A stretch of DNA of 15,454 nt, from the NCBI GenBank assembly GCA_016926595.1, contig JAFGOG010000604.1, positions 1 through 15,454 on the forward strand, in the 5' to 3' direction. The position numbers and the translations under genes are program-made. Shown here one piece after another: positions 1 to 8,887 of the stretch. The notes below the pieces were generated by a model. That model ran no database searches. It worked only from the letters and a program-made list of their open reading frames with translations, and was not told where the DNA came from. Position 1 is the stretch's first letter. Each line of letters opens with the position of its first letter. The DNA comes from Anaerolineae bacterium (GTDB lineage Bacteria > Chloroflexota > Anaerolineae > JAAYZQ01).

Positions 1-1202
1 ACGGGCTGTTCAGCGTCACCCTGGGCACGGTGACCGCCATCGACGCCGCCTGGGTTGACGGCCGCGACCTGTGGCTGGGCATCAACCTGGCCGGCGAGCT
101 GGAGATGACGCCCCGCCAGCAGTTGGTCAGCGTGCCGTACGCCCTCAACGCCGGCGACGTCCGCAACGCCGATATCCATCCCAATACCATCTACGCCGGC
201 ACTTATGGATTGGTGATCGACGCCGGCGGCAACTGGCACGGTCAGCCCTTCCCCGAAGGTCCGACCGGGCCTACCGGTCCGGCCGGCGCTACCGGCGCTA
301 CCGGCGCTACCGGCGCTACCGGCCCTATAGGCCCAAGCGGGCCCTCTGGCCCGGCGGGTTTAACCGGTCCGGCGGGCCCGACGGGTGCGATAGGCGCTAC
401 CGGCGCAACCGGTCCCGTAGGCCCGGCGGGTGCAACCGGCGCGACCGGCCCGCAGGGTCCTCAAGGCGCGCAGGGTCCGGTAGGCGCAACGGGCGCGACC
501 GGCCCCGTAGGCCCAAGCGGGCCCTCTGGCCCGGTGGGTGCAACTGGTCCGGCCGGCCCAGTAGGCGCAACCGGCCCGCAAGGCCCTCAGGGCGTGCAGG
601 GCCCAGTGGGCGCGACGGGCGCGACCGGCCCGCAAGGCCCCCAGGGCGTGCAGGGCCCAGTGGGCGCGACGGGCGCGACCGGCCCGCAAGGCGACCAGGG
701 CATGCAAGGCCCAATGGGCCCCCCTGGCGCGACCGGCCCCACAGGCCCAAGCGGCCCCTCCGGCCCATCAGGCATCGTGTATATGGCTTCCTACAGTGGG
801 GGCGGCAACAGCCCGAGCGGGTCGCTTCAGTTCCTCGCCCCCACGGCGTCGGCGACGATCTCCGCCGGGAAGACGGTCCACGTCGTCTCCACCAAGTCGT
901 TGGGCACTACAGCCGCCGGCGGCGCAGATAGCCTGAATCTGTATATCTGCTACCAGCTCAGCGGAAGCAGCATCACTGCAGTCGGCGGGGGAGCTTTCAA
1001 CATGCGCCTGGCGCAGGACCAGCGGGTGCCGATGACCCTGTCGGCGACCATCTCCGGCCTAGCTGCCGGCACGTACGCCTTTGGTCTGTGCGGCCAAGAC
1101 GACGGCTCTGGCAACTGGAACTATAACGAGTGGGGCTACACCTCGATCATTGTCGCCACGGTCCAGGCCAAGGACGGCGCCGGCGAGGAGGAGGGCCGAT
1201 GA
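1..1202 (+). CDS. Collagen-like Gly-X-Y repeat surface protein, 5' partial
   Basis: The reading frame is open from base 3, so the gene starts upstream of the window; the GTG at 30 lies inside an ongoing conserved stretch and is probably not the start. Visible parts are an N-terminal beta module (about bases 3-180, with WLGI, PRQ and SVPYAL), a collagen-like region of 57 uninterrupted Gly-X-Y triplets (bases 258-770, rich in GAT, GPQ, GPV and GPS), and a C-terminal globular domain of about 140 residues rich in Ser, Gly and Thr (bases 771-1199). Gly-X-Y tracts of this kind form triple-helical stalks in bacterial surface proteins, so a trimeric stalk carrying a C-terminal head is likely. I do not recognise the head domain. 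No signal peptide can be judged because the 5' end is missing. The stop codon overlaps the next start (ATGA), which suggests translational coupling. Attachment to a surface is inference. Confidence 0.85.
   Translation, partial: GLFSVTLGTVTAIDAAWVDGRDLWLGINLAGELEMTPRQQLVSVPYALNAGDVRNADIHPNTIYAGTYGLVIDAGGNWHGQPFPEGPTGPTGPAGATGATGATGATGPIGPSGPSGPAGLTGPAGPTGAIGATGATGPVGPAGATGATGPQGPQGAQGPVGATGATGPVGPSGPSGPVGATGPAGPVGATGPQGPQGVQGPVGATGATGPQGPQGVQGPVGATGATGPQGDQGMQGPMGPPGATGPTGPSGPSGPSGIVYMASYSGGGNSPSGSLQFLAPTASATISAGKTVHVVSTKSLGTTAAGGADSLNLYICYQLSGSSITAVGGGAFNMRLAQDQRVPMTLSATISGLAAGTYAFGLCGQDDGSGNWNYNEWGYTSIIVATVQAKDGAGEEEGR
573..734 (+). repeat. 54-bp tandem repeat in the collagen-like region
   Basis: Three consecutive 54-bp units (573-626, 627-680, 681-734) each encode six Gly-X-Y triplets with the pattern [18 protein letters not shown]. 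The first two units encode identical residues and differ at very few bases. The third has diverged to [19 protein letters not shown] related unit begins at about 447. The pattern fits recent expansion by slippage or unequal recombination and predicts length variation between strains. Confidence 0.8.
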
Positions 1203-1504
1203 ACCATCCCAAGGCTGCTTTCCTGGCGCTGGTCCGCCTGGCGGCGCCGATCGGGCTGGTGGTCCTGCTGGCCGTGGCCGCCTTGGCCCAAGTGTCAGCC
1301 AACCATGACCTGAGCTGGCACGTGCTGGCCAGCGGCGGCGCCGACACGGCGTCGGCCGGCCACCTGGTCCACGGCACGCTGGGCCAGTTCGCCGTCGGCC
1401 CCGCCAGCGGTTTGGATCACGCCGCCGGCTCGGGCTACTGGTACGGCGTTGGCCGGCCGCACCGGATCTACCTGCCGATCGTTCTGAAATCGGCAATCTG
1501 GTAA
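1199..1504 (+). CDS. Small exported protein with C-terminal YLPIVLK motif
   Basis: A 101-residue protein starts at the ATG that overlaps the stop of the collagen-like gene. I chose this start because of the ATGA overlap and because a signal peptide begins there: a basic N-terminus, then a hydrophobic segment (about residues 10-31, ending near ALAQVSA). The mature part has the pattern [12 protein letters not shown]...[10 protein letters not shown]...GSGYWYG. It resembles small beta domains seen in many Chloroflexota exported proteins with a 'GTIGQP...GGFW' pattern; this is my recollection of the family, not a search result. The protein ends [13 protein letters not shown], a hydrophobic tail also found at the end of the protein at 1696-3141. 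It probably acts with the collagen-like protein as an envelope or secreted component. Function is unknown. Confidence 0.75.
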   Translation: MNHPKAAFLALVRLAAPIGLVVLLAVAALAQVSANHDLSWHVLASGGADTASAGHLVHGTLGQFAVGPASGLDHAAGSGYWYGVGRPHRIYLPIVLKSAIW

Positions 1505-1555
1505 GCCCATCACCCCGCTGGTCAGAGCCGCGTTACCGGCTTTGGCCAGCGGATC

Positions 1556-1570
1556 TCTTGCCAGGCAAGA
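1556..1570. other. Perfect 15-bp palindrome TCTTGCC-A-GGCAAGA
   Basis: Two 7-bp arms surround a single central base, about 50 bases after the stop of the small exported gene and about 50 bases before the promoter at 1620. It could be a transcription-factor operator or the core of a weak terminator: a T-rich stretch (GTTTTCT) follows, but 7 bases past the arm. The sequence alone does not decide. Confidence 0.4.
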
Positions 1571-1602
1571 ACCCCGGTTTTCTCCCACTCTACGGTGGCC
1601 CC

Positions 1603-1619
1603 GGGCGCCACGGGCGCCC
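1603..1619. other. GC-rich inverted repeat abutting the -35 element
   Basis: GGGCGCC (1603-1609) and GGCGCCC (1613-1619) form a perfect 7-bp inverted repeat with a 3-base loop. It ends immediately before the TTGACC -35 box at 1620. No T-tract follows, so it is unlikely to be an intrinsic terminator. It may be a regulator-binding site or have no function. Confidence 0.35.
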
Positions 1620-1648
1620 TTGACCTCGGGCCGGTTCTTTGATATGAT
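1620..1648 (+). promoter_or_regulatory. Sigma70-type promoter for the Asp-box/DUF11 gene
   Basis: TTGACC at 1620-1625 and TATGAT at 1643-1648 are separated by exactly 17 bp. The predicted start of transcription near 1655 leaves a leader of about 40 bases before the ATG at 1696. A ribosome binding site AAAGGAG lies at 1682-1688, 7 bases before the ATG. Confidence 0.75.
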
Positions 1649-1695
1649 GAAAATCGTGGGCGCGGTCACCGCGCCCCTGCGAAAGGAGTCCATCG

Positions 1696-3141
1696 ATGAC
1701 GAAACCGGCCGTTCTTCGCTCCATAGTGGCCCTGCTGCTGGGCCTGACCATCGTCTCCCTGGCGCGGGGATCCGCCCCCGACTATGTCGGTCCCATCTAC
1801 TCGGGCGCCGAGCTGGACTACCAGCCGGCCATCATCCGCGTCTCGCCGGGCGGCGACCTCATGGTCGTCTTTGAGCGGCTGGCGCCGGGCAGCTACTTTG
1901 GCGACCTGTATGTCAGCTTCTCGTCGGACGGCGGCCACACCTGGACCACACCTCAGGCGATCGTCAGCTCGGCGCTCAACGAGCGCCACCCGGCCCTGGT
2001 GCAATTGGCCTCTGATTCTTTCGCCCTCTTTTACCTGGTCGACGAGACCAGCTCGGGTGGGTATCGCCTCCACCGCGCCACTTCGGCTGATGGCCTGGTC
2101 TGGACCGACCAGGGCGCCCTGGACCTGGGCTGGGCGACGCCCGGCGAGATCAACCCGTGTGTCATCCGCGAGGCGGACGGCACGCTGACCATGACCTACC
2201 ACCGCCTCTCGGGCCCCAGCTACATCGCCCGGTCGGCCGACGGCGGCGCCACCTGGGACAAGGCCAAGACTCAGGTCAGCAGCGGCAGCGCGGCGCTGCC
2301 CCGCCTGGCTAAACGGGAGAGCGATGGGCTATACCTGGTCACCTACCAGGTCAACCCCGGCGGCAACAACCTCGACATCTACAGCAAAACCTCAACCGAC
2401 CCCTACGACTGGAGCGGCCCGCAGCACCCCCTCTCGACGGCGATCAACAGCCACGACTCGCAGCCGGTTGTGCTGGAAGACGGCGCCTTCCTGGTGACCT
2501 ATGCCTCGACGCCGGTCAGCTACTTTGACCTCTTTTACCGCACCAGCCGCGACGGCGTTGTATGGTCAGATGGGGTGCAGGTGACGAACGACCCTGCCCA
2601 CTATGACACCCAGCCCCACCCGCTGCTGGCGGGCGCGCCCGGCTATGTCCTGCTTACCTGGTCACACCAGGTGGGCGCAACCCCCTACGTCGACCACGAC
2701 GTGTGGATCAACACCGGTCTGGCCATCCCCCCCGATCTGAGTGGATCGGCAAAAGCGGTCGATCCGCCCATCTTCTACCCGTCGGACCTGCTGACCTATA
2801 CGCTGGTCCTGTCCAACACCGGTCTCGGCCCGACGGTCGCCTGGCTGGCCGATCCGATCCCTGCCGATACGGCCTACCAGCCGGGCAGCCTGTGGGCCAG
2901 CAGCGGCCAGTACGGTTACGATCCGGCTGGCGACACGATCACCTGGACCGGGATGATCTCGGCCGGCGGGCAGGTCACCCTGTCCTTCCAGGTCAGCACG
3001 GGCCTTGACCTGTCGGACGGCGACGTGGTGACCAACACCGCCTGGCTCACCGACGGGCAGGGGATCGCCTGCACCCTGACGGCCGCCGCCGCCGCCATCC
3101 CACTGTGGCGCTTTTATCTACCTGTGGTCATAAAGGAATAG
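1696..3141 (+). CDS. Exported Asp-box (sialidase-fold) protein with DUF11 domain
   Basis: A 481-residue protein starts at an ATG preceded by AAAGGAG. Residues 1-27 form a signal peptide: basic start, hydrophobic core IVALLLGLTIVSLA, cleavage near ARGSA. Residues about 30-340 form a beta-propeller-like region with Asp-box motifs: S76-SDGGHTW83, a short form at S130-ADGLVW136, S180-ADGGATW187, and a short form at S284-RDGVVW290. Residues about 345-445 match the DUF11 'conserved repeat' domain (YPSDLLTYTLVLSNTG... and ITWTGMISAGG...), which is common in large surface proteins. The C-terminus is WRFYLPVVIKE, the same tail type as the protein at 1199-1504. Asp boxes are structural, and I could not identify the Arg triad or Asp/Tyr/Glu set of true sialidases, so glycosidase activity is not claimed. 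A secreted or envelope-associated carbohydrate-binding or structural protein is the safest reading. The gene has its own promoter and RBS and is probably a single unit. Confidence 0.85.
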   Translation: MTKPAVLRSIVALLLGLTIVSLARGSAPDYVGPIYSGAELDYQPAIIRVSPGGDLMVVFERLAPGSYFGDLYVSFSSDGGHTWTTPQAIVSSALNERHPALVQLASDSFALFYLVDETSSGGYRLHRATSADGLVWTDQGALDLGWATPGEINPCVIREADGTLTMTYHRLSGPSYIARSADGGATWDKAKTQVSSGSAALPRLAKRESDGLYLVTYQVNPGGNNLDIYSKTSTDPYDWSGPQHPLSTAINSHDSQPVVLEDGAFLVTYASTPVSYFDLFYRTSRDGVVWSDGVQVTNDPAHYDTQPHPLLAGAPGYVLLTWSHQVGATPYVDHDVWINTGLAIPPDLSGSAKAVDPPIFYPSDLLTYTLVLSNTGLGPTVAWLADPIPADTAYQPGSLWASSGQYGYDPAGDTITWTGMISAGGQVTLSFQVSTGLDLSDGDVVTNTAWLTDGQGIACTLTAAAAAIPLWRFYLPVVIKE

Positions 3142-3161
3142 TCTCATGCCGTGGGCGTGCG

Positions 3162-3196
3162 CCCCCCCCCTGGGATCGCCGGGCTCCGGCCCGGCC
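3162..3196 (-). repeat. REP-like hairpin repeat, copy a
   Basis: A run of nine C (3162-3170), TGGGATC, then the hairpin GCCGGGC-TCCG-GCCCGGC (3178-3195; 7-bp stem, 4-base loop). Read on the minus strand it is a version of the copies found inside and after the transposase gene. It begins 20 bases after the stop of the Asp-box gene, where it might also help end transcription. Confidence 0.75.
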
Positions 3197-3199
3197 TTG

Positions 3200-3232
3200 C
3201 CCCCCCTGGGATCGCCGGGCTCCAGCCCGGCC
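3200..3232 (-). repeat. REP-like hairpin repeat, copy b
   Basis: Nearly identical to copy a and exactly 36 bp further on (TGGGATCGCC starts at 3171 and 3207). The hairpin is GCCGGGC-TCCA-GCCCGGC at 3214-3231. It has the same orientation as copy a and is inverted relative to copies c, d and e. Confidence 0.75.
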
Positions 3233-3284
3233 CCACCGCCGCGTGGCGTGATGAGACGACAGGGTATCATCTGCGGAGGTGTGC

Positions 3285-3929
3285 ATGACCATTCCCGGCC
3301 CGACCGCCCCTACGTGGCACTCACGTGGATATGTGCCGCATTTCGACGCACCGCATGCTATCCAGCACGTCACCTACCACTTGGCCGATAGCCTGCCGGC
3401 CGATGCACTCGCGCGCCTGGAGGAAGAGTTGCGCTCGCTGCCACCGCAGCGACAGGATCCTGAGCGGCGGAAGCGCATCGAAGCGTTGCTTGATGCTGGG
3501 CATGGAAGCTGTGTCCTGCGCGCTCCATCTGTTGCAGGCATGGTCCAAGCGTCATTGCTGCACTTTGACGGCGAGCGGTACCGGCTGCTGGCCTGGGTAG
3601 TGATGCCCAATCACGTGCATATCCTGTTCGAGCCCCTTGATGCCTTGACGGTGGCGCAGATTGTGGCATCGTGGAAATCGTTTACGGGGAGAAGGATTGC
3701 GGAGTATATGGACAGGTATCAGGCTCAGGGCCAGGCTGGAGCCTGGCGATCCCAGGAGGGGAGGCGAGTCTGGCAGAGGGAGTATTGGGACCGGTTTATC
3801 CGGGATGAACGGCACTTTAACGCAGCGATGAGCTACATCCACCAAAATCCGGTCAAGGCGGGGCTGGTGAGAAGGGTGGAGGATTGGGAGTGGAGTAGTG
3901 CCAGGTTGGAGCCTGGTGAACCACTGTGA
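3285..3929 (+). CDS. REP-associated tyrosine transposase (RAYT, Y1 HUH family)
   Basis: A 214-residue protein. I chose the ATG at 3285 because GGAGG (3275-3279) lies 5 bases upstream; the in-frame GTG at 3279 overlaps that site. The N-terminal block WHSRGYVPHFD...QHVTYHLADSLP and the segment LDAGHGSCVLR are typical of the RAYT group. The HUH motif is in VMPNHVHILFEP (H110 and H112). The expected catalytic tyrosine is Y184 in SYIHQNPVKAGL. WKSFTGRRI and WQREYWDRFIRDERHF sit between them as in the family. These enzymes nick single-stranded DNA at REP hairpins and are thought to have spread REP elements through the genome. Two features are odd. Residues 149-159 (GQAGAWRSQEG) are encoded by an in-frame REP-like copy, and the last residues (ARLEPGEPL) come from another. 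All catalytic residues are present, so it may still be active, though the insertion lies between the HUH and Tyr motifs. Confidence 0.88.
   Translation: MTIPGPTAPTWHSRGYVPHFDAPHAIQHVTYHLADSLPADALARLEEELRSLPPQRQDPERRKRIEALLDAGHGSCVLRAPSVAGMVQASLLHFDGERYRLLAWVVMPNHVHILFEPLDALTVAQIVASWKSFTGRRIAEYMDRYQAQGQAGAWRSQEGRRVWQREYWDRFIRDERHFNAAMSYIHQNPVKAGLVRRVEDWEWSSARLEPGEPL
3729..3761 (+). repeat. REP-like hairpin repeat, copy c, inside the RAYT gene
   Basis: The hairpin GCCAGGC-TGGA-GCCTGGC is at 3730-3747, followed by GATCCCAGGAGGGG. This corresponds base for base to the minus-strand reading of copies a and b apart from a few changes. The 33-bp element is 11 codons long and keeps the reading frame. 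The G-to-A change in one arm is matched by C-to-T in the other, so the hairpin is preserved. Confidence 0.75.
3900..3922 (+). repeat. REP-like hairpin repeat, copy d, forming the end of the RAYT gene
   Basis: The hairpin arms are GCCAGGT-TGGA-GCCTGGT (3900-3917), with two G-T wobble pairs. The repeat encodes the last residues of the transposase (ARLEPGEP), and the stop codon follows at 3927-3929. It is diverged from copy c in the tail. Confidence 0.65.
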
Positions 3930-3935
3930 GAAGGC

Positions 3936-3965
3936 GCCAAGCTGGAGCCTGGCGGTTCTGGGGAA
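3936..3965 (+). repeat. REP-like hairpin repeat, copy e
   Basis: GCCAAGC-TGGA-GCCTGGC (3936-3953) has one A-C mismatch in the stem and is followed by GGTTCTGGGG. It starts exactly 36 bp after copy d, the same pitch as copies a and b. It may act as the 3' hairpin of the transposase transcript. Confidence 0.65.
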
Positions 3966-3988
3966 GGCTACGTGCCGGGTGGCGTTTT

Positions 3989-4018
3989 TTGATCGCTCTG
4001 CTGCAACCGTGGTATAAT
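3989..4018 (+). promoter_or_regulatory. Sigma70-type promoter for uvrA
   Basis: TTGATC at 3989-3994 and a consensus TATAAT at 4013-4018, spaced 18 bp, are set in a locally AT-richer patch. Transcription would start near 4025, just before the leader hairpin at 4027-4051. Confidence 0.7.
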
Positions 4019-4026
4019 AAACGGCT

Positions 4027-4051
4027 ATCGCCCGGTAGCCGCCCGGGCGAT
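4027..4051 (+). other. Leader stem-loop upstream of the uvrA ribosome binding site
   Basis: ATCGCCCGG (4027-4035) and CCGGGCGAT (4043-4051) form a perfect 9-bp stem with a 7-base loop. The stem begins at or next to the predicted transcript start and ends 1 base before the GGGGAG ribosome binding site (4053-4058). It could stabilise the 5' end of the mRNA, modulate ribosome access, or be an operator. It does not resemble the SOS boxes of E. coli or Bacillus. Confidence 0.55.
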
Positions 4052-4064
4052 TGGGGAGCGAGCC

Positions 4065-7013
<2,949 letters not shown>

Positions 7014-7038
7014 GAAGAGCCACGAGGAGGCGCATAGA

Positions 7039-8787
7039 ATGAAGGAACCAAGACTCTCCATCCTGTTTGTGAGCGCTGAAGTCGATCCTTACGCTACCAA
7101 AGCGGGCCTGGCGCAAGTTGCCGGTTCCCTACCTCAGGCTATCAAAGACCTGGCGAACGATGAGATTGACATCCGGGTCATAATGCCCAAGTATAGCAAC
7201 CAAGAGCTGCGCGCTGTGGAAAAGCAGGAACCCTTTAGTACTGTGGTTTCAGGGCTGAGAGTGCCTTTTGGCGGCCAGGAGTTTGATATAGCGGTGCAGA
7301 GGGATGATCGATATGGGGTAACGACCTATTTCGTGGACAGCTATGAATTCTTTGGCTGCGATGACAGAATCTACTGGCCTCCTGAGGCGCCCGGATCGGG
7401 CTGTGAGATTGAAATACCCAACATCAAACGTTTTGCCTTTTTCTCGCGGTCAGTTCTGGAAACGCTCAAGCGGTTGGAGTTTAGGCCTGATGTTATTCAC
7501 TGCAACGATTGGCATACTGCGCTCATTCCTGTATACTTGCGGACGCTCTATGGCGAGGACGGTTTTTGCACGGACCGCAAACGAGGGCGCCGTACAGGCT
7601 CTATTCTCACATTGCACAATGTGGGGCGGGGTTTTCAGAGTATCTGGCCCGCAAATCGCAAGCCGGATATCCTTGAGCTTGCGGGATTGGCTGGCTATAC
7701 AGCTTTGTACGACCTAGATTCGCGTTGGGGCCTTGGGCATTCAGCCCGCCCAATGGCGGGCTATGCTACCGAGATCAACCTGCTCAAGGGCGGCATTATC
7801 TACGCAGACCGGGTGAACACAGTCAGCCCTACTTATGCCCAGGAGATGCTCCAAGATCCCGTCATCACTGGCAGCGAGGGATGGTGTGGCGAGAAGTATG
7901 GCTACGAGGACAACCTCGTGGCTTTTCTTCAACATCACCAGGGCAAGCTCAGTGGCATCGTAAATGGCCTGGATTACAAGTATCGCGGTGGCGAGCAGCC
8001 CAAGGGTTGGGATCCTGAAAAAGATGATTGCATAACCCAGAGCTATACAGCCGCGGATCTGGACGAGATGGCGGGGCAGATTCCCAACAAGAACGAATGC
8101 AAGAGGGAACTCCAAAAGATGACAGGGCTGGCGCAGGACGAAAGCATCCCTCTAATTGGCATGGTTGGGAGGCTTGAGCCCCAAAAGGGAGTGTTGCTGC
8201 TTCTCAACGCTCTTGAGCAGCAAGCCCCCAACCGGCTAAAGGAGCTTGGCATTCAGATCCTCGTCTGCGGCAGGCCCGGTGAAGACAATGAAGGGAGGCG
8301 CATTAAAGCGGAGCTGGCCAGGTATGCTGGCAGTTTTTCCGCTTCAGGCGAGAATGTGTCGCCGTACGACGGCTGCTTCTCCGATTGGGTGAGGGCCGAC
8401 ATGACCTTTGTGCCCGAAAAGTTCATGCGCCAGCTATTTGCGGGCTGTGACATGATATTGATGCCCTCCGAGTATGAGCCCTGCGGTATGCCGCAATTGC
8501 AGGGACATCGCTACGGCGCCATTCCAATCGTCAGGAGGACGGGGGGATTGGCGGATACCGTAACCGACGGGGTAGATGGCTTTCTCTTTGAATCAGATCC
8601 CTGGGGCACCGACGGCGATAGAATCAGAAAGGCGTCCCAATCTATGCTGGATGCTATCGAACGGGCGGTCGCGACCTACAAGGGCGATCTCAAGAGATGG
8701 GGTGATCTAGTCCGAAATGCCATGGGCAGGGACCATACGTGGGCGGCATCGGCCCAACAATACATCGACCTGTACAGGAGTATCTAG
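7039..8787 (+). CDS. glgA: Glycogen/starch synthase (GT5 family)
   Basis: A 582-residue protein. I chose the ATG at 7039 because GAGGAGG (7024-7030) lies 8 bases upstream and the family's usual N-terminus (ILFVSAEVDPY) starts there; an extension back to 6955 would overlap uvrA. GT5 enzymes extend alpha-1,4-glucan from ADP- or UDP-glucose. Visible motifs are HCNDWHTALIP (154-164), a segment like INFLKAG-YADRVTTVSP (EINLLKGGIIYADRVNTVSP), GIVNGLD, MVGRLEPQKG (375-384), PSEYEPCGM with the expected catalytic Glu at E480, and RTGGLADTV (500-508). The N-terminal KxGGL nucleotide-sugar motif is altered to TKAGL (20-24). The length exceeds the usual 470-500, partly from longer loops around 390-450. 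Base composition is clearly lower in GC than uvrA and the clp genes, which suggests transfer. It sits 25 bp after uvrA and may be co-transcribed. Confidence 0.88.
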   Translation: MKEPRLSILFVSAEVDPYATKAGLAQVAGSLPQAIKDLANDEIDIRVIMPKYSNQELRAVEKQEPFSTVVSGLRVPFGGQEFDIAVQRDDRYGVTTYFVDSYEFFGCDDRIYWPPEAPGSGCEIEIPNIKRFAFFSRSVLETLKRLEFRPDVIHCNDWHTALIPVYLRTLYGEDGFCTDRKRGRRTGSILTLHNVGRGFQSIWPANRKPDILELAGLAGYTALYDLDSRWGLGHSARPMAGYATEINLLKGGIIYADRVNTVSPTYAQEMLQDPVITGSEGWCGEKYGYEDNLVAFLQHHQGKLSGIVNGLDYKYRGGEQPKGWDPEKDDCITQSYTAADLDEMAGQIPNKNECKRELQKMTGLAQDESIPLIGMVGRLEPQKGVLLLLNALEQQAPNRLKELGIQILVCGRPGEDNEGRRIKAELARYAGSFSASGENVSPYDGCFSDWVRADMTFVPEKFMRQLFAGCDMILMPSEYEPCGMPQLQGHRYGAIPIVRRTGGLADTVTDGVDGFLFESDPWGTDGDRIRKASQSMLDAIERAVATYKGDLKRWGDLVRNAMGRDHTWAASAQQYIDLYRSI

Positions 8788-8837
8788 GCAAGCACCAGGA
8801 AGCGGCAGCCAGGCTGCTGGCTTGGAACGTCACACAA

Positions 8838-8866
8838 AACAGGGGGGATGGATTATCCCCCCTGTT
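8838..8866. terminator. Intrinsic terminator between convergent glgA and clpC
   Basis: A 12-bp perfect stem (8838-8849 with 8855-8866, arms AACAGGGGGGAT and ATCCCCCCTGTT) has a 5-base loop. On the minus strand the stem runs into TTTTGTGTG, a short T-tract, 22 bases after the clpC stop. In the plus direction the T-tract is only TT. It is probably bidirectional but better for clpC. Confidence 0.8.
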
Positions 8867-8887
8867 GATCAAAGGTCGAGCGCCGGC

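Larger units (their letters stand above)
3162..3965 (+). mobile_element. RAYT/REP unit: transposase gene with flanking and internal REP-like repeats
   Basis: The unit comprises two minus-oriented hairpin repeats (3162-3232), a RAYT gene (3285-3929) and two plus-oriented repeats (3900-3965), with one further plus-oriented copy inside the gene (3729-3761). Both flanking pairs are spaced at 36 bp. This matches the known arrangement of single-copy TnpA-REP genes flanked by inverted REP sequences, related to IS200/IS605. There is no second ORF and no target-site duplication that I can see. The outer boundaries are set to the repeats and are approximate. Confidence 0.75.

Noticed and set aside
360..775. 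Antisense ORFs opposite the collagen-like region
   Set aside because: They arise because Gly-X-Y codons (GGN CCN/GCN NNN) leave the other frames free of stops. Their products are low-complexity Arg/Ala/Gly strings.
1059..1693. Minus-strand ORFs over the 1199-1504 gene and the 1505-1695 intergenic region
   Set aside because: They have no ribosome binding sites or recognisable domains, and the plus strand carries a signal-peptide gene and a strong promoter in the same interval.
1696..3141. Active sialidase
   Set aside because: Asp boxes are present, but the catalytic Arg triad and acid/nucleophile residues could not be located. Asp boxes alone occur in many non-sialidase propellers.
3162..3232. 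Tandem 36-bp repeats as a CRISPR array
   Set aside because: There are only two units with almost no unique spacer, the repeat itself is the hairpin, and related copies lie inside and after a RAYT gene. REP-type elements explain all of this better.
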